From the NCBI GenBank assembly GCA_947088865.1, contig CAMUHY010000011.1:1-64000 (forward strand): DNA of 64,000 nt, written 5' to 3'. The translations under genes were made by a program, and so were the position numbers. Each line of letters begins with the position of its first letter. Position 1 is the first letter of the stretch. The stretch is from an uncultured Eubacterium sp. (GTDB lineage: Bacteria; Bacillota; Clostridia; Lachnospirales; Lachnospiraceae). This document shows positions 53,719 through 63,817 of the stretch, one piece after another. The notes beneath the pieces are model-generated. The model saw only the letters and a list, made by a program, of their open reading frames with translations. It was not told where the DNA came from and did no database searches.

Positions 53719-55485
53719 ATGGATACCATTATTGAAAACATAAGTAATGTGCTTGGTCAAGCTTTTACATTGTGTGGTTATGATGCAAAATATGCAAAGG
53801 TGACTCTTTCCAATAGACCTGATTTGTGTGAATATCAGTGTAATGGTGCTATGGCGGCGGCAAAAGTTTATAAAAAGGCACCGTTGACAATTGCTGATGA
53901 AGTTGTCAATCAGTTGAAAGAAGATGTGCTATTTGAGCAGATAGAAAGTGTAAAGCCAGGATTTATCAATATTTGCGTTTCGCCAGCATATCTTACAGAA
54001 TTTCTTAATACAATGTCTGTATCGAAGCAATTTGGATATGTTCCTAAGGTGACAAATAAGACGGTTATTGTAGATTATGGCGGAGCTAATGTTGCCAAAC
54101 CGCTGCATATAGGGCATTTGCGTTCGGCAGTTATCGGCGAGAGTATCAAACGTATTCAAAGATATGCAGGTAATACCATAATAGGCGATGTACATTTAGG
54201 AGACTGGGGTCTTCAAATGGGGCTTATTATAGAAGAATTAAGAGACAAAAATCCAAATCTTTCTTATTTTGATGAATTCTTTTTGGGAGAGTATCCATCC
54301 GAACCGCCTTTTACTATATCCGAGTTAGAACAAATATATCCCGTTGCCAGCAAAAAGTCCAAAGAAGATGAGACATTTATGGAGAGAGCCCATCAGACAA
54401 CATTGGCGTTACAGGGCGGCAATAAAGCATATACAGCTATTTGGAAACATATAATGAATATTTCCAAAGCAGATTTAAAGAAAAATTATGATGAGCTTCA
54501 TGTATCGTTTGATTTGTGGAAGGGTGAGAGCGATTCTCAAGTCTATATTAAAGATATGCTTCAGCAAATGAACGATAATGGTTTGACTTATGAAAGTCAA
54601 GGTGCTATGGTGATTGATATACAAGAGGAGACCGACAAAAAAGAACTTCCTCCATGTATTGTCCAAAAATCCGATGGTGCAGCGTTGTATGCTACATCAG
54701 ACCTTGCCACAATGGTTCAAAGGGAATTGGATTATCACCCCGATGCTTACATTTATTTGGCAGATAAGAGGCAGGAACTTCATTTTACACAGGTGTTTCG
54801 TGTTGCAAAGAAAGCAGGAATTGTAAAGCAAAATACCGATATGACCTTTTTGGGGTTTGGAACAATGAACGGCAGTGATGGAAAACCTTTCAAAACACGT
54901 TCAGGCGGCGTGATGAGACTGGAATACCTTATAAAGGATATTCAAGAAGCTGTGTATAATAAAGTTATAAACAATCGGGATATGTCGGATGAGGAAGCTT
55001 TAAATATTGCTAAAATAGTAGGATTGGCGGCATTAAAATATGGTGATTTGTCCAATCAGGCCTCAAAGGATTATGTATTTGATATAGACCGATTTATATC
55101 GTTTGAGGGGAATACAGGACCTTATATTTTGTATACGATTGTAAGAATCAAGTCTATATTGTCAAAATATCAAGAAGAGGGAAATTCTATTTTATGTGAT
55201 AAAGTGCAGGCCGCTTCATCCGATATTGAAAAAAATCTTCAGTTATCCCTTGCTCGATTTTTAGATATGATAGATATGGCATATATGGAGAAGGCTCCAC
55301 ATAAAATATGCCAATATATTTATGAAGTGTCCAATATATTTAATCAATTTTATCATAGTACTAAAATACTTGGTGAAAAAGATAAGGAAAAAAAGCAAGG
55401 CTATATTGCGTTGATTTGTTTGACAAAAGATATTTTACTTACATGTATTGATTTATTAGGGTTTGAATGTCCAGATAAAATGTAG
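53719..55485 (+). CDS. argS: Arginine-tRNA ligase
   Basis: 588 residues, class I. N-terminal Arg-tRNA-synthetase add-on domain, HIGH motif at 130-133 in KPLHIGHLRSAVIGES, GDWGLQMGL, the KPFKTRSGG segment in place of KMSKS, and a DALR-type C-terminal domain ending in DLLGFECPDKM. The ATG follows AGAGGGA at 5 bases; the frame upstream runs through the repeat and is not used. Confidence 0.96.
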   Translation: MDTIIENISNVLGQAFTLCGYDAKYAKVTLSNRPDLCEYQCNGAMAAAKVYKKAPLTIADEVVNQLKEDVLFEQIESVKPGFINICVSPAYLTEFLNTMSVSKQFGYVPKVTNKTVIVDYGGANVAKPLHIGHLRSAVIGESIKRIQRYAGNTIIGDVHLGDWGLQMGLIIEELRDKNPNLSYFDEFFLGEYPSEPPFTISELEQIYPVASKKSKEDETFMERAHQTTLALQGGNKAYTAIWKHIMNISKADLKKNYDELHVSFDLWKGESDSQVYIKDMLQQMNDNGLTYESQGAMVIDIQEETDKKELPPCIVQKSDGAALYATSDLATMVQRELDYHPDAYIYLADKRQELHFTQVFRVAKKAGIVKQNTDMTFLGFGTMNGSDGKPFKTRSGGVMRLEYLIKDIQEAVYNKVINNRDMSDEEALNIAKIVGLAALKYGDLSNQASKDYVFDIDRFISFEGNTGPYILYTIVRIKSILSKYQEEGNSILCDKVQAASSDIEKNLQLSLARFLDMIDMAYMEKAPHKICQYIYEVSNIFNQFYHSTKILGEKDKEKKQGYIALICLTKDILLTCIDLLGFECPDKM

Positions 55486-55582
55486 TGTAAAAAATTTTAG
55501 CTTGAAACAGGAATTTATGCTGAAGCGTCATAAGTTCTGATTATTGCAGGAAATGTTACAAAATAGTAACAGTTTTGTTTAG

Positions 55583-55615
55583 CAGGCAGCAAATGGATTG
55601 TAAATATCCTTTGAC
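55583..55615 (+). repeat. Degenerate REP-like copy
   Basis: GGCAGCAAATGGATTGTAAA then TATCCTTTGACTA retains the spacing of the REP-like repeat with a shortened GGATT/ATCC stem. Confidence 0.35.
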
Positions 55616-55643
55616 TATAAAACGCTTCGGAATGGAAGGCAAC

Positions 55644-56657
55644 ATGAAATTAATATCGTTTACAATACCATGTTATAATTCAGCAGCTTATATGGATAAA
55701 TGTATTCAGTCTGTATTGGCAGGCGGCAAAGATGTTGAGGTAATTATTGTTGATGATGGTTCTACGAAAGATGACACAGCAAGGATAGCAGACAATTATT
55801 CAAAAAAGTATCCCGATATTGTAAAAGTGATACATCAAGAAAATGGCGGGCATGGAGAGGCTGTCAACACGGGGCTTGCACATGCAACAGGAAAGTTTTT
55901 TAAAGTTGTTGACAGTGATGATTGGGTTGATTTGAAAAGTTATAAAAAGATTTTATCGGTTCTTAAAAGTTTTGAAGATGGAGAAGAACCCGATATGCTG
56001 ATTGCAAATTATGTATATAATAAAGTTGGTGTCAGCCGAAAAAAAGTTATTCATTATGACAATGTCTTTCCTGTGGAAAAAATGTTTGGCTGGAATGAAG
56101 TGGGAAATTTTAAAATTGACCAGTATATTCTTATGCACTCTGCTATTTATAGAACGCAGATACTGAGGGAGTGTTCTTTACAACTGCCAAAGCATACGTT
56201 TTATGTGGATAATATATTTGTCTTTGAGCCATTGCCATTTGTTAAAAAAATGTATTATGTAAATACAAATTTTTATAGGTATTTTATTGGAAGAGCAGAC
56301 CAATCCGTAAACGAAGATATTATGATATCAAGAATTGACCAACAAATTGATGTTACCAAACGAATGATTAATTTTTATCTTGAAAGCCACATAGAAAATG
56401 TAAAATGTGATTTGTATATGGTTCAATATTTAAGAATTATGATGGAGGTATCGTCAATATTTTTGATAATATCAGGAACAAAAGAAAATTTAGCAAAAAA
56501 GAAAGAACTTTGGAATTACGCAAAAAAAGATAAAAAACTATACAGAAGATTGCGATACAGTCTGCTTGGATTTTCCGTTAATTTTCCAGGAAAAATCGGC
56601 AGAATGATATCAAAAAATGGTTATAAGGTAATGAATAAATTGATAGGATTTAACTAA
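55644..56657 (+). CDS. Family 2 glycosyltransferase
   Basis: 337 residues. GT-A fold N-terminal part with SFTIPCYNSAAYMDKCIQSV, VIIVDDGSTKDDT and the metal-binding VDSDDW (near 93); the C-terminal part has no membrane helices. Likely adds a sugar to a cell-surface polymer; no other glycan genes adjoin. The ATG follows GGAATGGAAGG. A strong hairpin follows at 56672. Confidence 0.9.
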   Translation: MKLISFTIPCYNSAAYMDKCIQSVLAGGKDVEVIIVDDGSTKDDTARIADNYSKKYPDIVKVIHQENGGHGEAVNTGLAHATGKFFKVVDSDDWVDLKSYKKILSVLKSFEDGEEPDMLIANYVYNKVGVSRKKVIHYDNVFPVEKMFGWNEVGNFKIDQYILMHSAIYRTQILRECSLQLPKHTFYVDNIFVFEPLPFVKKMYYVNTNFYRYFIGRADQSVNEDIMISRIDQQIDVTKRMINFYLESHIENVKCDLYMVQYLRIMMEVSSIFLIISGTKENLAKKKELWNYAKKDKKLYRRLRYSLLGFSVNFPGKIGRMISKNGYKVMNKLIGFN

Positions 56658-56671
56658 ATAAAACTAAAATA

Positions 56672-56764
56672 GGACTGTCACAAAATGAATAAATAGCAAT
56701 TCATTTTGTGACAGTCTTATCTAATCTCATCAGGCAAGTAGCAAAGCAGATTATCCATATCTGC
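56672..56764. repeat. Perfect GGACTGTCACAAAATGAA hairpin plus REP-like copy
   Basis: GGACTGTCACAAAATGAA (56672-56689) has its near-complete inverse TTCATTTTGTGACAGTC at 56699-56716, a perfect stem of 17 pairs that can also terminate the glycosyltransferase transcript. At 56729-56764 CAAGTAGCAAAGCAGATTA then TCCATATCTGCTTGAC is a REP-like copy with a compensated stem (AGCAGAT/ATCTGCT). Confidence 0.75.
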
Positions 56765-56771
56765 TTGACGA

Positions 56772-57293
56772 TTAAAAGAGAACTTTACAATGGTTCATAT
56801 CAATATGCGATTTGATATATTGTGATACAATGAAACGTTTATCTTCTGGAATGTCCGCTTCTCTTAGCATAACAATCATTTTTGATTTATTAAAGAAAAG
56901 ATAATATCCATATTTTTTATAAATGGTAGTTGGCTCGTCCCAGCCATAGTTTTCTGTTCGCTCAAAATCAGGTATATCCGCTATAATACCTGTTTCTTGC
57001 AAGGTTATTTTACACGGTGCGCTCTCAGCAGGGTCACGGTGTTTTAAATGATAATTGACGCTGTTTTTAAATTGTATGAGAAAAATATATAGTGGGTAAG
57101 CCCAGCAGGCAGCATATAAAACAGCTAGATACGTATTAAAAAATCCCATAACCGTAAGTACAATAGTAATAATAGAAGGAATCCATGTTAAAATGGTTTC
57201 TAGGGGGTTGCGTATAAAGCGATTCCAAAACACAATTTTTTTATATTCATCACCACATGCCTTTAGTGTCGTCGTATAAGTAATAAAATCCAT
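56772..57293 (-). CDS. YcxB-like membrane protein
   Basis: 173 residues: two transmembrane helices (about 36-56 and 58-78), then a cytoplasmic YcxB-like domain with YGWDEPTTIYKKYGYYLFF and MIVMLREADIPEDKR, the signature of the small YcxB family of unknown function. The start follows AGAAAGGCATAGTTACAATT-type leader bases. Confidence 0.8.
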   Translation of the reverse strand: MDFITYTTTLKACGDEYKKIVFWNRFIRNPLETILTWIPSIITIVLTVMGFFNTYLAVLYAACWAYPLYIFLIQFKNSVNYHLKHRDPAESAPCKITLQETGIIADIPDFERTENYGWDEPTTIYKKYGYYLFFNKSKMIVMLREADIPEDKRFIVSQYIKSHIDMNHCKVLF

Positions 57294-57503
57294 AATTGTA
57301 ACTATGCCTTTCTATGATTAAAAAATAACGTAAGCGTACAGCCATATAGTGCCAATTGTAAAAAATATGCAAACAGCATGGCTGAATTATTACAGAATAT
57401 AATAACATTTATAGATAACCATGTCAAAACACTTTCCAAATACTTCAAAATGAGATATACTGTAATATATTTAGGTGAAAAATTAAGATGAGAGGACGAA
57501 ACA

Positions 57504-59642
57504 TTGGATAATTATAATTTGAAAGACGATGTAATGACAAATATTGTTAATCTTCTTGACAAAGACGGCACATTTATGGAAATCGTTGAAGAGATTATCC
57601 ATGAAACACAGAAGTATCTTTGTACGTCACATGCAGCTATCTTACAGATAAGCGTTGACAATAGCTGGATTAATTCAGTTATAAGCTATGTGGGTGAAGA
57701 TGAGGAGCCTTTGCCTGTAACGAATATGGCAATGGAAAAGTTCCATATTGACGTCGAGGAATTAAAATGCTGCAATATGGATAACAGTACAGAACAAGAA
57801 CGTAAGACATTACAGTATATGGGTATTAAATCAATTGTTATTGCCCCTGTGTTTATTAATGATATCCGAGTGATGTATTTTGCTGTTATGGATGTTCATT
57901 CTGTGATTGAGTATAACAAAGAACAATTAAAGTTTATAAGTGATGTTGTCAATATTATTCAAGCGATAGCACAAAAGAAGGTGACAAAAAATTCATTACT
58001 TTCATCATATGAAGTTTTAAAAGCGATATTAAATAGTATTGGTTCTGGTATTATTGTGTTTGGCAGGACAGATGGCAATATATTTTTTGAAAATGATATT
58101 GCACAGCAGATTGAGGAAGTCAATAGAACAGCCAGCAAGGCGGTAAAAGAGTTTCTTCACATTGATAAAAGAAAAACCAAACTGTTAAAACCGATGGAGC
58201 ATTATGACCCACAGTCTGGTTTATGGTTTGAGGTAAAGTTTTCGGATTTAACCTGGATTGATGGAAGTGCGGTGAGTGTTTGTACCATTATGGATATCAC
58301 TCAAAAAAAGAAAAATCAGCAAAAAATTGAATATCAAGCAAATAATGATTTTCTTACAGGCATATACAATCGAATGAAATGTGAGGCAGATTTAAGAACA
58401 ATTTTAAAACAAGCCGTTGAAGAGCATATAAAAGGTGCTGTGATGTTTCTTGACTTAGACGATTTTAAACATATTAATGATGGTTTGGGACATCAATATG
58501 GCGATGTGCTTTTACAGCAAATTGCGGCAGGATTGCAGAGTGTTCCGGGACTTCGCGGGCATTGCTACCGAATGGGCGGCGATGAATTTTTAGTGATTGT
58601 ACCGCCAAATCAATATAGTAATTTAGATAGGATTGTTGAAAATGTAATAGCCATGTTTAACAAGCCTTGGTATCTGATGGGGACAGAGTATTTTTGTACA
58701 ATGAGTATGGGTATAGCAACCTTTCCAGATAATAGCTGTGAAGTCCACGAGTTGGTGAAGATGGCAGATACAGCGATGTATGATGCAAAAAAATCCGGAA
58801 AGAATCGTTATTCGTTTTATGACAGCAAAAAAGATGTCAATACAATCAAGCGATTGGATATTGAAAATAATATGCGTCAGGCGATAGCGACACAGATACA
58901 AGAATTTATTGTATTTTTTCAGCCTGTTGTTGATATAGAAACGAGAAAATGTGTATCATGTGAGGCGCTTGTCAGATGGGACAGCAAGACGTTAGGATTT
59001 ATGGGACCAGGTGATTTTGTACCGCTTGCCGAATATTTGGGATTGATAACCGACATTGGCGATTATGTCTTAGAGGAGGCCTGCAAACAGTGTAAATTGT
59101 GGAATGATATGGGATATAAAGATTTTCATATCAATGTCAATTTGTCTGTTGTTCAGCTTTTACAGAAAGATGTCGTTAAAAATGTGCGTGAAATTTTTGA
59201 TAAGACAGGTGTCAATCCATGCAATATTGTACTAGAAATCACAGAATCCTTTGCCATTAATGATATGGACCGTGTAATGAAAATTATTGATGGCTTAAAA
59301 GAATTGGGACCAGAAATCGCACTAGATGATTTTGGAACAGGATATTCTTCATTAAATTACATAAAACAACTCCCTTTAAATATAATAAAAGTGGACAAAA
59401 CATTTATTGATGATATTGTGGAAGACGAGTATGCACAGGCATTTATTAAGCTGATTGTCGATTTGTCAAAAACAATAGGAACAGAAATTGTCGTTGAGGG
59501 AATAGAGGACATCCATCAGTTTCAGTTGTTAAAGGAGATTGGTGTTGATTATATTCAGGGCTATTTCTTTGGAAAGCCAGTGGATGCAGAAACATTTGAG
59601 AAGACCTATCTAGGAAAAGTGTTAGGAAAAGAAGCGTTGTAA
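57504..59642 (+). CDS. GAF-PAS-GGDEF-EAL protein (cyclic di-GMP synthesis/degradation)
   Basis: 712 residues, soluble. GAF domain (about 10-155), PAS-like region (about 165-270), GGDEF domain with intact YRMGGDEFLVIV (about 353-364) and EAL domain with CEALVRWD (E487-L489) plus DDFGTGYSSL and KVDKTFIDDI. Both active-site motifs look intact. No RxxD inhibitory site precedes GGDEF (the bases encode RGHC there). Start is TTG with GAGAGGA 7 bases upstream. Confidence 0.93.
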   Translation: MDNYNLKDDVMTNIVNLLDKDGTFMEIVEEIIHETQKYLCTSHAAILQISVDNSWINSVISYVGEDEEPLPVTNMAMEKFHIDVEELKCCNMDNSTEQERKTLQYMGIKSIVIAPVFINDIRVMYFAVMDVHSVIEYNKEQLKFISDVVNIIQAIAQKKVTKNSLLSSYEVLKAILNSIGSGIIVFGRTDGNIFFENDIAQQIEEVNRTASKAVKEFLHIDKRKTKLLKPMEHYDPQSGLWFEVKFSDLTWIDGSAVSVCTIMDITQKKKNQQKIEYQANNDFLTGIYNRMKCEADLRTILKQAVEEHIKGAVMFLDLDDFKHINDGLGHQYGDVLLQQIAAGLQSVPGLRGHCYRMGGDEFLVIVPPNQYSNLDRIVENVIAMFNKPWYLMGTEYFCTMSMGIATFPDNSCEVHELVKMADTAMYDAKKSGKNRYSFYDSKKDVNTIKRLDIENNMRQAIATQIQEFIVFFQPVVDIETRKCVSCEALVRWDSKTLGFMGPGDFVPLAEYLGLITDIGDYVLEEACKQCKLWNDMGYKDFHINVNLSVVQLLQKDVVKNVREIFDKTGVNPCNIVLEITESFAINDMDRVMKIIDGLKELGPEIALDDFGTGYSSLNYIKQLPLNIIKVDKTFIDDIVEDEYAQAFIKLIVDLSKTIGTEIVVEGIEDIHQFQLLKEIGVDYIQGYFFGKPVDAETFEKTYLGKVLGKEAL

Positions 59643-59671
59643 AAAAGGCAGTGCAGAAATGAGGACAAAGA

Positions 59672-60991
59672 ATGAAAATTTTAATTAAAGGCGGAAGGGT
59701 GCTTGACCCTGCCAGCAATACCGATGCAGTAAAGGATATATTAATAGAGGATGATATGATTGCAAAGGTTGAAGAAAATATTACCGATGAGGTGGATAGT
59801 GTTATTGAGGCAAACAACTATTATGTTATGCCAGGTTTGATTGATTTGCATGTTCATTTTAGGGAACCTGGTTTTGAGCATAAGGAAACGATAAGAACGG
59901 GAGCCAGAGCAGCGGCAAGAGGAGGATTTACAACGGTTTGTTGTATGCCAAACACAAAGCCAGTAATTGACAGTGTTGAGATGGTTGACTATATTGTTAA
60001 TAAGGCAAAGGAAGTCACAGATATTAATGTGCTGCCAATTGCAGCAATAACAGCAGGACAAGACGGCGAGTATTTAACTGATTTTGAAGGATTAAAAGAG
60101 CATGGCGCTGTTGCTGTGAGCGAAGATGGAAAGTCTGTTATGAATGCAAGGGTGGCAAGACAAGCTATGAGACTTGCAGCAGAAGTGGATATACCCGTTT
60201 TTGCACATTGTGAAGATAAGAATCTTGCGGCAAGAGGTGTGATGAATGCAGGAGAACATGCAAGACAGCTTGGATTGTATGGTATTATGAACGCAGTGGA
60301 AGATGTGATTGTGGCAAGAGATATTATACTGGCAAAAAATGCAGGAGCAAGGCTTCATCTGTGCCACTGTTCAACAAAGGACAGCGTTCGTATGATTGAG
60401 GATGCAAAGAAAGAAGGACTGCAAGTTACAGGGGAAGTGACACCACATCATTTTACATTGACAGAAAAGTCGGTGACATCAGACGATGCAAATTTTAAGA
60501 TGAATCCGCCGCTTCGCACGCAGGATGATGTTGATGCCTTAAAAGATGGTTTAAAACATGGTGTTATGGACTGTATTTCGACAGACCATGCCCCACATCA
60601 TAAAACGGAAAAAGAGCGTCCGTTTGCAGAGGCGCCGTTTGGTATAACAGGGCTTGAAACATCCGTTGCAATTACAATAACAGAGCTTGTAGATACAGGG
60701 ATACTCACACCATTACAGATGGCAGATAAAATGAGTTATTCGCCTGCGACGATTATTAACAGTGACAGGGGAACTTTGCTGCCTGGACGAATTGCCGATA
60801 TTACGATTATCAATCCAAGTGAACAGTATAAGATAGATAGCAATACATTTGCCTCACTTGGAAAAAATACGCCGTTTAATGGAAAGACAGTCAAGGGCAG
60901 AGTGGTTTATACGATTGTGGGCGGTAAAACGGTTTATTCATACAGACCAGGACGAGAGTCGATTGTTGATAAAGATGTGTTAAAATATTAG
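59672..60991 (+). CDS. pyrC: Dihydroorotase
   Basis: 439 residues, class I. Metal ligands in DLHVHFREPG, the bridging region SEDGKSV, His in FAHCEDK and LCHCSTKDS, and catalytic DHAPHH near 305. Closes carbamoyl-aspartate to dihydroorotate. First of the pyrC-pyrF-pyrK-pyrD run. Leader GTGCAGAAATGAGGACAAAG is a short form of the leader repeat. Confidence 0.96.
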   Translation: MKILIKGGRVLDPASNTDAVKDILIEDDMIAKVEENITDEVDSVIEANNYYVMPGLIDLHVHFREPGFEHKETIRTGARAAARGGFTTVCCMPNTKPVIDSVEMVDYIVNKAKEVTDINVLPIAAITAGQDGEYLTDFEGLKEHGAVAVSEDGKSVMNARVARQAMRLAAEVDIPVFAHCEDKNLAARGVMNAGEHARQLGLYGIMNAVEDVIVARDIILAKNAGARLHLCHCSTKDSVRMIEDAKKEGLQVTGEVTPHHFTLTEKSVTSDDANFKMNPPLRTQDDVDALKDGLKHGVMDCISTDHAPHHKTEKERPFAEAPFGITGLETSVAITITELVDTGILTPLQMADKMSYSPATIINSDRGTLLPGRIADITIINPSEQYKIDSNTFASLGKNTPFNGKTVKGRVVYTIVGGKTVYSYRPGRESIVDKDVLKY

Positions 60992-61050
60992 TGTACAATT
61001 TTTGGATAATGGTAAAAGATATAAGTTGCTATTGAATGAGGTTATAAGCA

Positions 61051-61134
61051 AGCTGTGTCTACGCGTTGCTTGACACAAAGTTGCAAAAATAAAATTTTGT
61101 TTTTTGTGCAAAAAAGCAGCGCAGAAATGAGGAT
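61051..61134 (+). repeat. Leader repeat copy before pyrF
   Basis: AGCTGTGTCTACGCGTTGCT and TGACACAAA at the left, an AAAATAAAATTTT palindrome, then TTTGTGCAAAAAAGCAGCGC and AGAAATGAGGA at the right, ending in the pyrF ribosome-binding site. Closest to copies at 28828 and 47352. Confidence 0.7.
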
Positions 61135-61138
61135 TTTT

Positions 61139-62065
61139 ATGATAAACAAGTTAATTGATGGTATTAAAAAGAAAAATGCGCCTATTGTTGTGGGTTTAGA
61201 CCCTATGATGAAGTTTATTCCCGCACCTGTAAAAGATGCTGCATTTAAGGAATATGGCGAGACGTTAGAGGGGGCAGCAGAGGCAATATGGCAGTTTAAC
61301 AGACAAATTATAGACCATATATATGATATTATTCCGGCAGTAAAGCCACAGGTGGCAATGTATGAACAGTTTGGTGTTCCAGGACTTACAGCATTTAAAA
61401 AGACGGTTGATTATTGCCATGAAAAAGGATTGATTGTGATAGGCGACGTCAAGCGAGGGGATATCGGTTCTACATCAGAGGCTTATGCGGTTGCCCATTT
61501 AGGTAAAGTTTTGGTAGGCAATGCTTATATAAGCGCATTTGATGAAGATTTTGCAACGGTGAATCCATATTTGGGAACGGATGGAATAAAGCCATTTTTA
61601 GATGTATGCACACAGGAGAAAAAAGGTATTTTTATTCTTGTCAAAACGTCCAATCCATCCAGCGGAGAATTTCAAGACCAGCTTGTTGATGGAAAACCAT
61701 TGTATGAGTTGGTTGGAAAGAAAGTTGACGAATGGGCAAGCAGGTGTATGGGTGATACGTATAGTTATGTTGGCGCTGTTGTCGGCGCAACATATCCAGA
61801 GATGGGGAAAGTATTAAGAAAAGTGATGCCAAAGTCTTTTATATTGGTGCCAGGTTATGGCGCGCAGGGCGGAAAAGCGAAAGATTTAGTGCCATATTTT
61901 AATGATGATGGGTTAGGCGCTATTGTAAATAGTTCAAGAGGCATTATTGCAGCCTACGCGAAAGAGGAATATGCAGCGTTTGGCGAGAGTCGTTTTGCTG
62001 AGGCTTCAAGACAGGCTACAATGGATATGATTGAGGACATTAATCAAGCGTTACAAAATAAATAA
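61139..62065 (+). CDS. pyrF: Orotidine 5'-phosphate decarboxylase
   Basis: 308 residues, the longer type 2 form. VVGLDPMMKF at the N-terminus, the catalytic IGDVKRGDIGST (Asp-x-Lys-x-x-Asp), and the phosphate-binding VPGYGAQGG and VNSSRGI. Makes UMP from OMP. The ATG at 61139 follows GAGGATTTTT in the leader repeat. Confidence 0.96.
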   Translation: MINKLIDGIKKKNAPIVVGLDPMMKFIPAPVKDAAFKEYGETLEGAAEAIWQFNRQIIDHIYDIIPAVKPQVAMYEQFGVPGLTAFKKTVDYCHEKGLIVIGDVKRGDIGSTSEAYAVAHLGKVLVGNAYISAFDEDFATVNPYLGTDGIKPFLDVCTQEKKGIFILVKTSNPSSGEFQDQLVDGKPLYELVGKKVDEWASRCMGDTYSYVGAVVGATYPEMGKVLRKVMPKSFILVPGYGAQGGKAKDLVPYFNDDGLGAIVNSSRGIIAAYAKEEYAAFGESRFAEASRQATMDMIEDINQALQNK

Positions 62066-62102
62066 TATAAAATAAATAGTATAATCAGGAATGGAGTAAG
62101 AT

Positions 62103-62870
62103 ATGTCATACAGAGAAAATGCTGTAATAAAGAGTACATCATGTCTGGCGACAGACGTATATGAGATATGGTTTCAGACTTCTGATATTGCAAAGGCAGC
62201 AAAACCAGGACAATTTATTAATGTTTATTCAGGTGATGGCGCGCATTTATTGCCGCGACCAATCAGTATATGTGAAATTCAAGGGAATTTGTTAAGAATT
62301 GTCTATCGCGTTGTGGGAGATGGCACAAGAGAATTTTCTCAAATGAAGGCTGGTGATACGCTTTCTATACAAGGACCGCTCGGCAATGGATATGACGTAG
62401 AAGCCGCTTATGCCAATAAAAAGGCAATTCTTTTTGGCGGTGGAATTGGTATTCCTCCTATGTTAGAATTGGCAAAAAGGCTTCACTGTGAAAAAAATAT
62501 TGTTTTGGGCTACAAAGATGAGTTGTTTCTCAATGATGAATTTAAACCGTATGGAACGGTTACCATTGCCACAGAGGACGGCAGTGCAGGCGTAAAAGGA
62601 AATGTATTAGATGCCGTTTGTGAGTATTCTATACAAGGAGAAGTGATATATGCCTGCGGACCATTGCCAATGTTAAGGGCAATTAAGGCATATGCGTTAG
62701 AACATCAGATTGATTGTTATTTGTCGCTTGAGGAAAAAATGGCGTGCGGAATAGGTGCATGTCTTGCATGTGTCTGTGATTCAACACAGGTTGATGAACA
62801 TTCCAAAGTAAAAAATAAACGTATCTGTAAAGAAGGACCTGTATTTCATGCAATGGAGGTTGAATTTTGA
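62103..62870 (+). CDS. pyrK: Dihydroorotate dehydrogenase B electron-transfer subunit
   Basis: 255 residues. FAD domain with LLPRPISICEI, NAD domain with FGGGIGIPPMLELAKRL and YACGPLPMLRAIK, and the 2Fe-2S site ACGIGACLACVC with a further Cys near the end. Passes electrons from PyrD to NAD. Stop overlaps the pyrD start (TGATG), as expected for subunits of one complex. Confidence 0.96.
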   Translation: MSYRENAVIKSTSCLATDVYEIWFQTSDIAKAAKPGQFINVYSGDGAHLLPRPISICEIQGNLLRIVYRVVGDGTREFSQMKAGDTLSIQGPLGNGYDVEAAYANKKAILFGGGIGIPPMLELAKRLHCEKNIVLGYKDELFLNDEFKPYGTVTIATEDGSAGVKGNVLDAVCEYSIQGEVIYACGPLPMLRAIKAYALEHQIDCYLSLEEKMACGIGACLACVCDSTQVDEHSKVKNKRICKEGPVFHAMEVEF

Positions 62871-63787
62871 TGAATAATTTGGTAAATATGAATGTAGATA
62901 TAGCAGGCATATCTTTTAAAAATCCTGTAACCGTTGCCTCTGGTACGTTTGGTTCTGGTATGGAATATGCGGATTACGTTGACTTAAACCGATTGGGAGC
63001 CGTCACAACAAAGGGTGTTGCAACAGTGGCTTGGGCTGGCAATAAAACGCCAAGAATTGCAGAGACTTATGGCGGTATGATAAATGCAATTGGTTTGCAA
63101 AATCCAGGTATAGATACATTTTTAACAAGAGATATTCCTTTTTTAAAGCAATACGATACAAAAATTATTGTCAATGTTTGCGGAAGAAGTAAGGAAGATT
63201 ACGTTGAGGCAGTACAAAAGCTTTCAGAAGCTCCTGTTGATATGTTAGAAATTAATATTTCATGCCCAAACGTAAAAGAAGGCGGCATTGCATTTGGACA
63301 AAATGCGGCGGTGGCAGAGGATATTACGGCTGCTGTTAAAAAAGTGTCAAAACATCCAATTGTAATGAAATTAAGTCCTAATGTTACGGATATTACAGAG
63401 ATGGCGAAAGCAGTGGAAGCAGGAGGGGCAGATGCTATATCGCTTATTAATACCATAACAGGCATGAAAATTGATATTAATAGAAGAACATTTGCGGTTG
63501 CAAATAGGACAGGCGGTTTGTCAGGACCTGCAATAAAGCCGGTTGCGGTGCGTATGGTTTATCAAGTTGCAAATGCAGTGAACGTGCCTATTATCGGTAT
63601 GGGTGGCATTTCCAATGCGGCTGATGCGCTGGAGTTTATAATGGCAGGCGCAACAATGGTTGCTGTTGGAACAGCAAATTTTCATGACCCATTGACCACC
63701 ATTAAGGTGATAGATGGAATTGAACAATTTATGAGAGAAAAAAATGTAAAAGATATCCATGAACTTATTGGATGTGTGAATGGATAA
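62870..63787 (+). CDS. pyrD: Dihydroorotate dehydrogenase B catalytic subunit
   Basis: 305 residues, class 1B. VASGTFGSGMEY, VTTKGVA, NAIGLQNPG, the active-site Cys in EINISCPNVKEGG (Cys rather than Ser, as in class 1), and FMN-binding GMGGISNAADALEFIMAGA. Works with PyrK. ATG at 62870 with ATGGAGG 11 bases upstream. The pyrE gene usually near it is not in the window. Confidence 0.96.
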   Translation: MNNLVNMNVDIAGISFKNPVTVASGTFGSGMEYADYVDLNRLGAVTTKGVATVAWAGNKTPRIAETYGGMINAIGLQNPGIDTFLTRDIPFLKQYDTKIIVNVCGRSKEDYVEAVQKLSEAPVDMLEINISCPNVKEGGIAFGQNAAVAEDITAAVKKVSKHPIVMKLSPNVTDITEMAKAVEAGGADAISLINTITGMKIDINRRTFAVANRTGGLSGPAIKPVAVRMVYQVANAVNVPIIGMGGISNAADALEFIMAGATMVAVGTANFHDPLTTIKVIDGIEQFMREKNVKDIHELIGCVNG

Positions 63788-63817
63788 AAAATTTTTGTGC
63801 AAAAAATGGAGGATAGT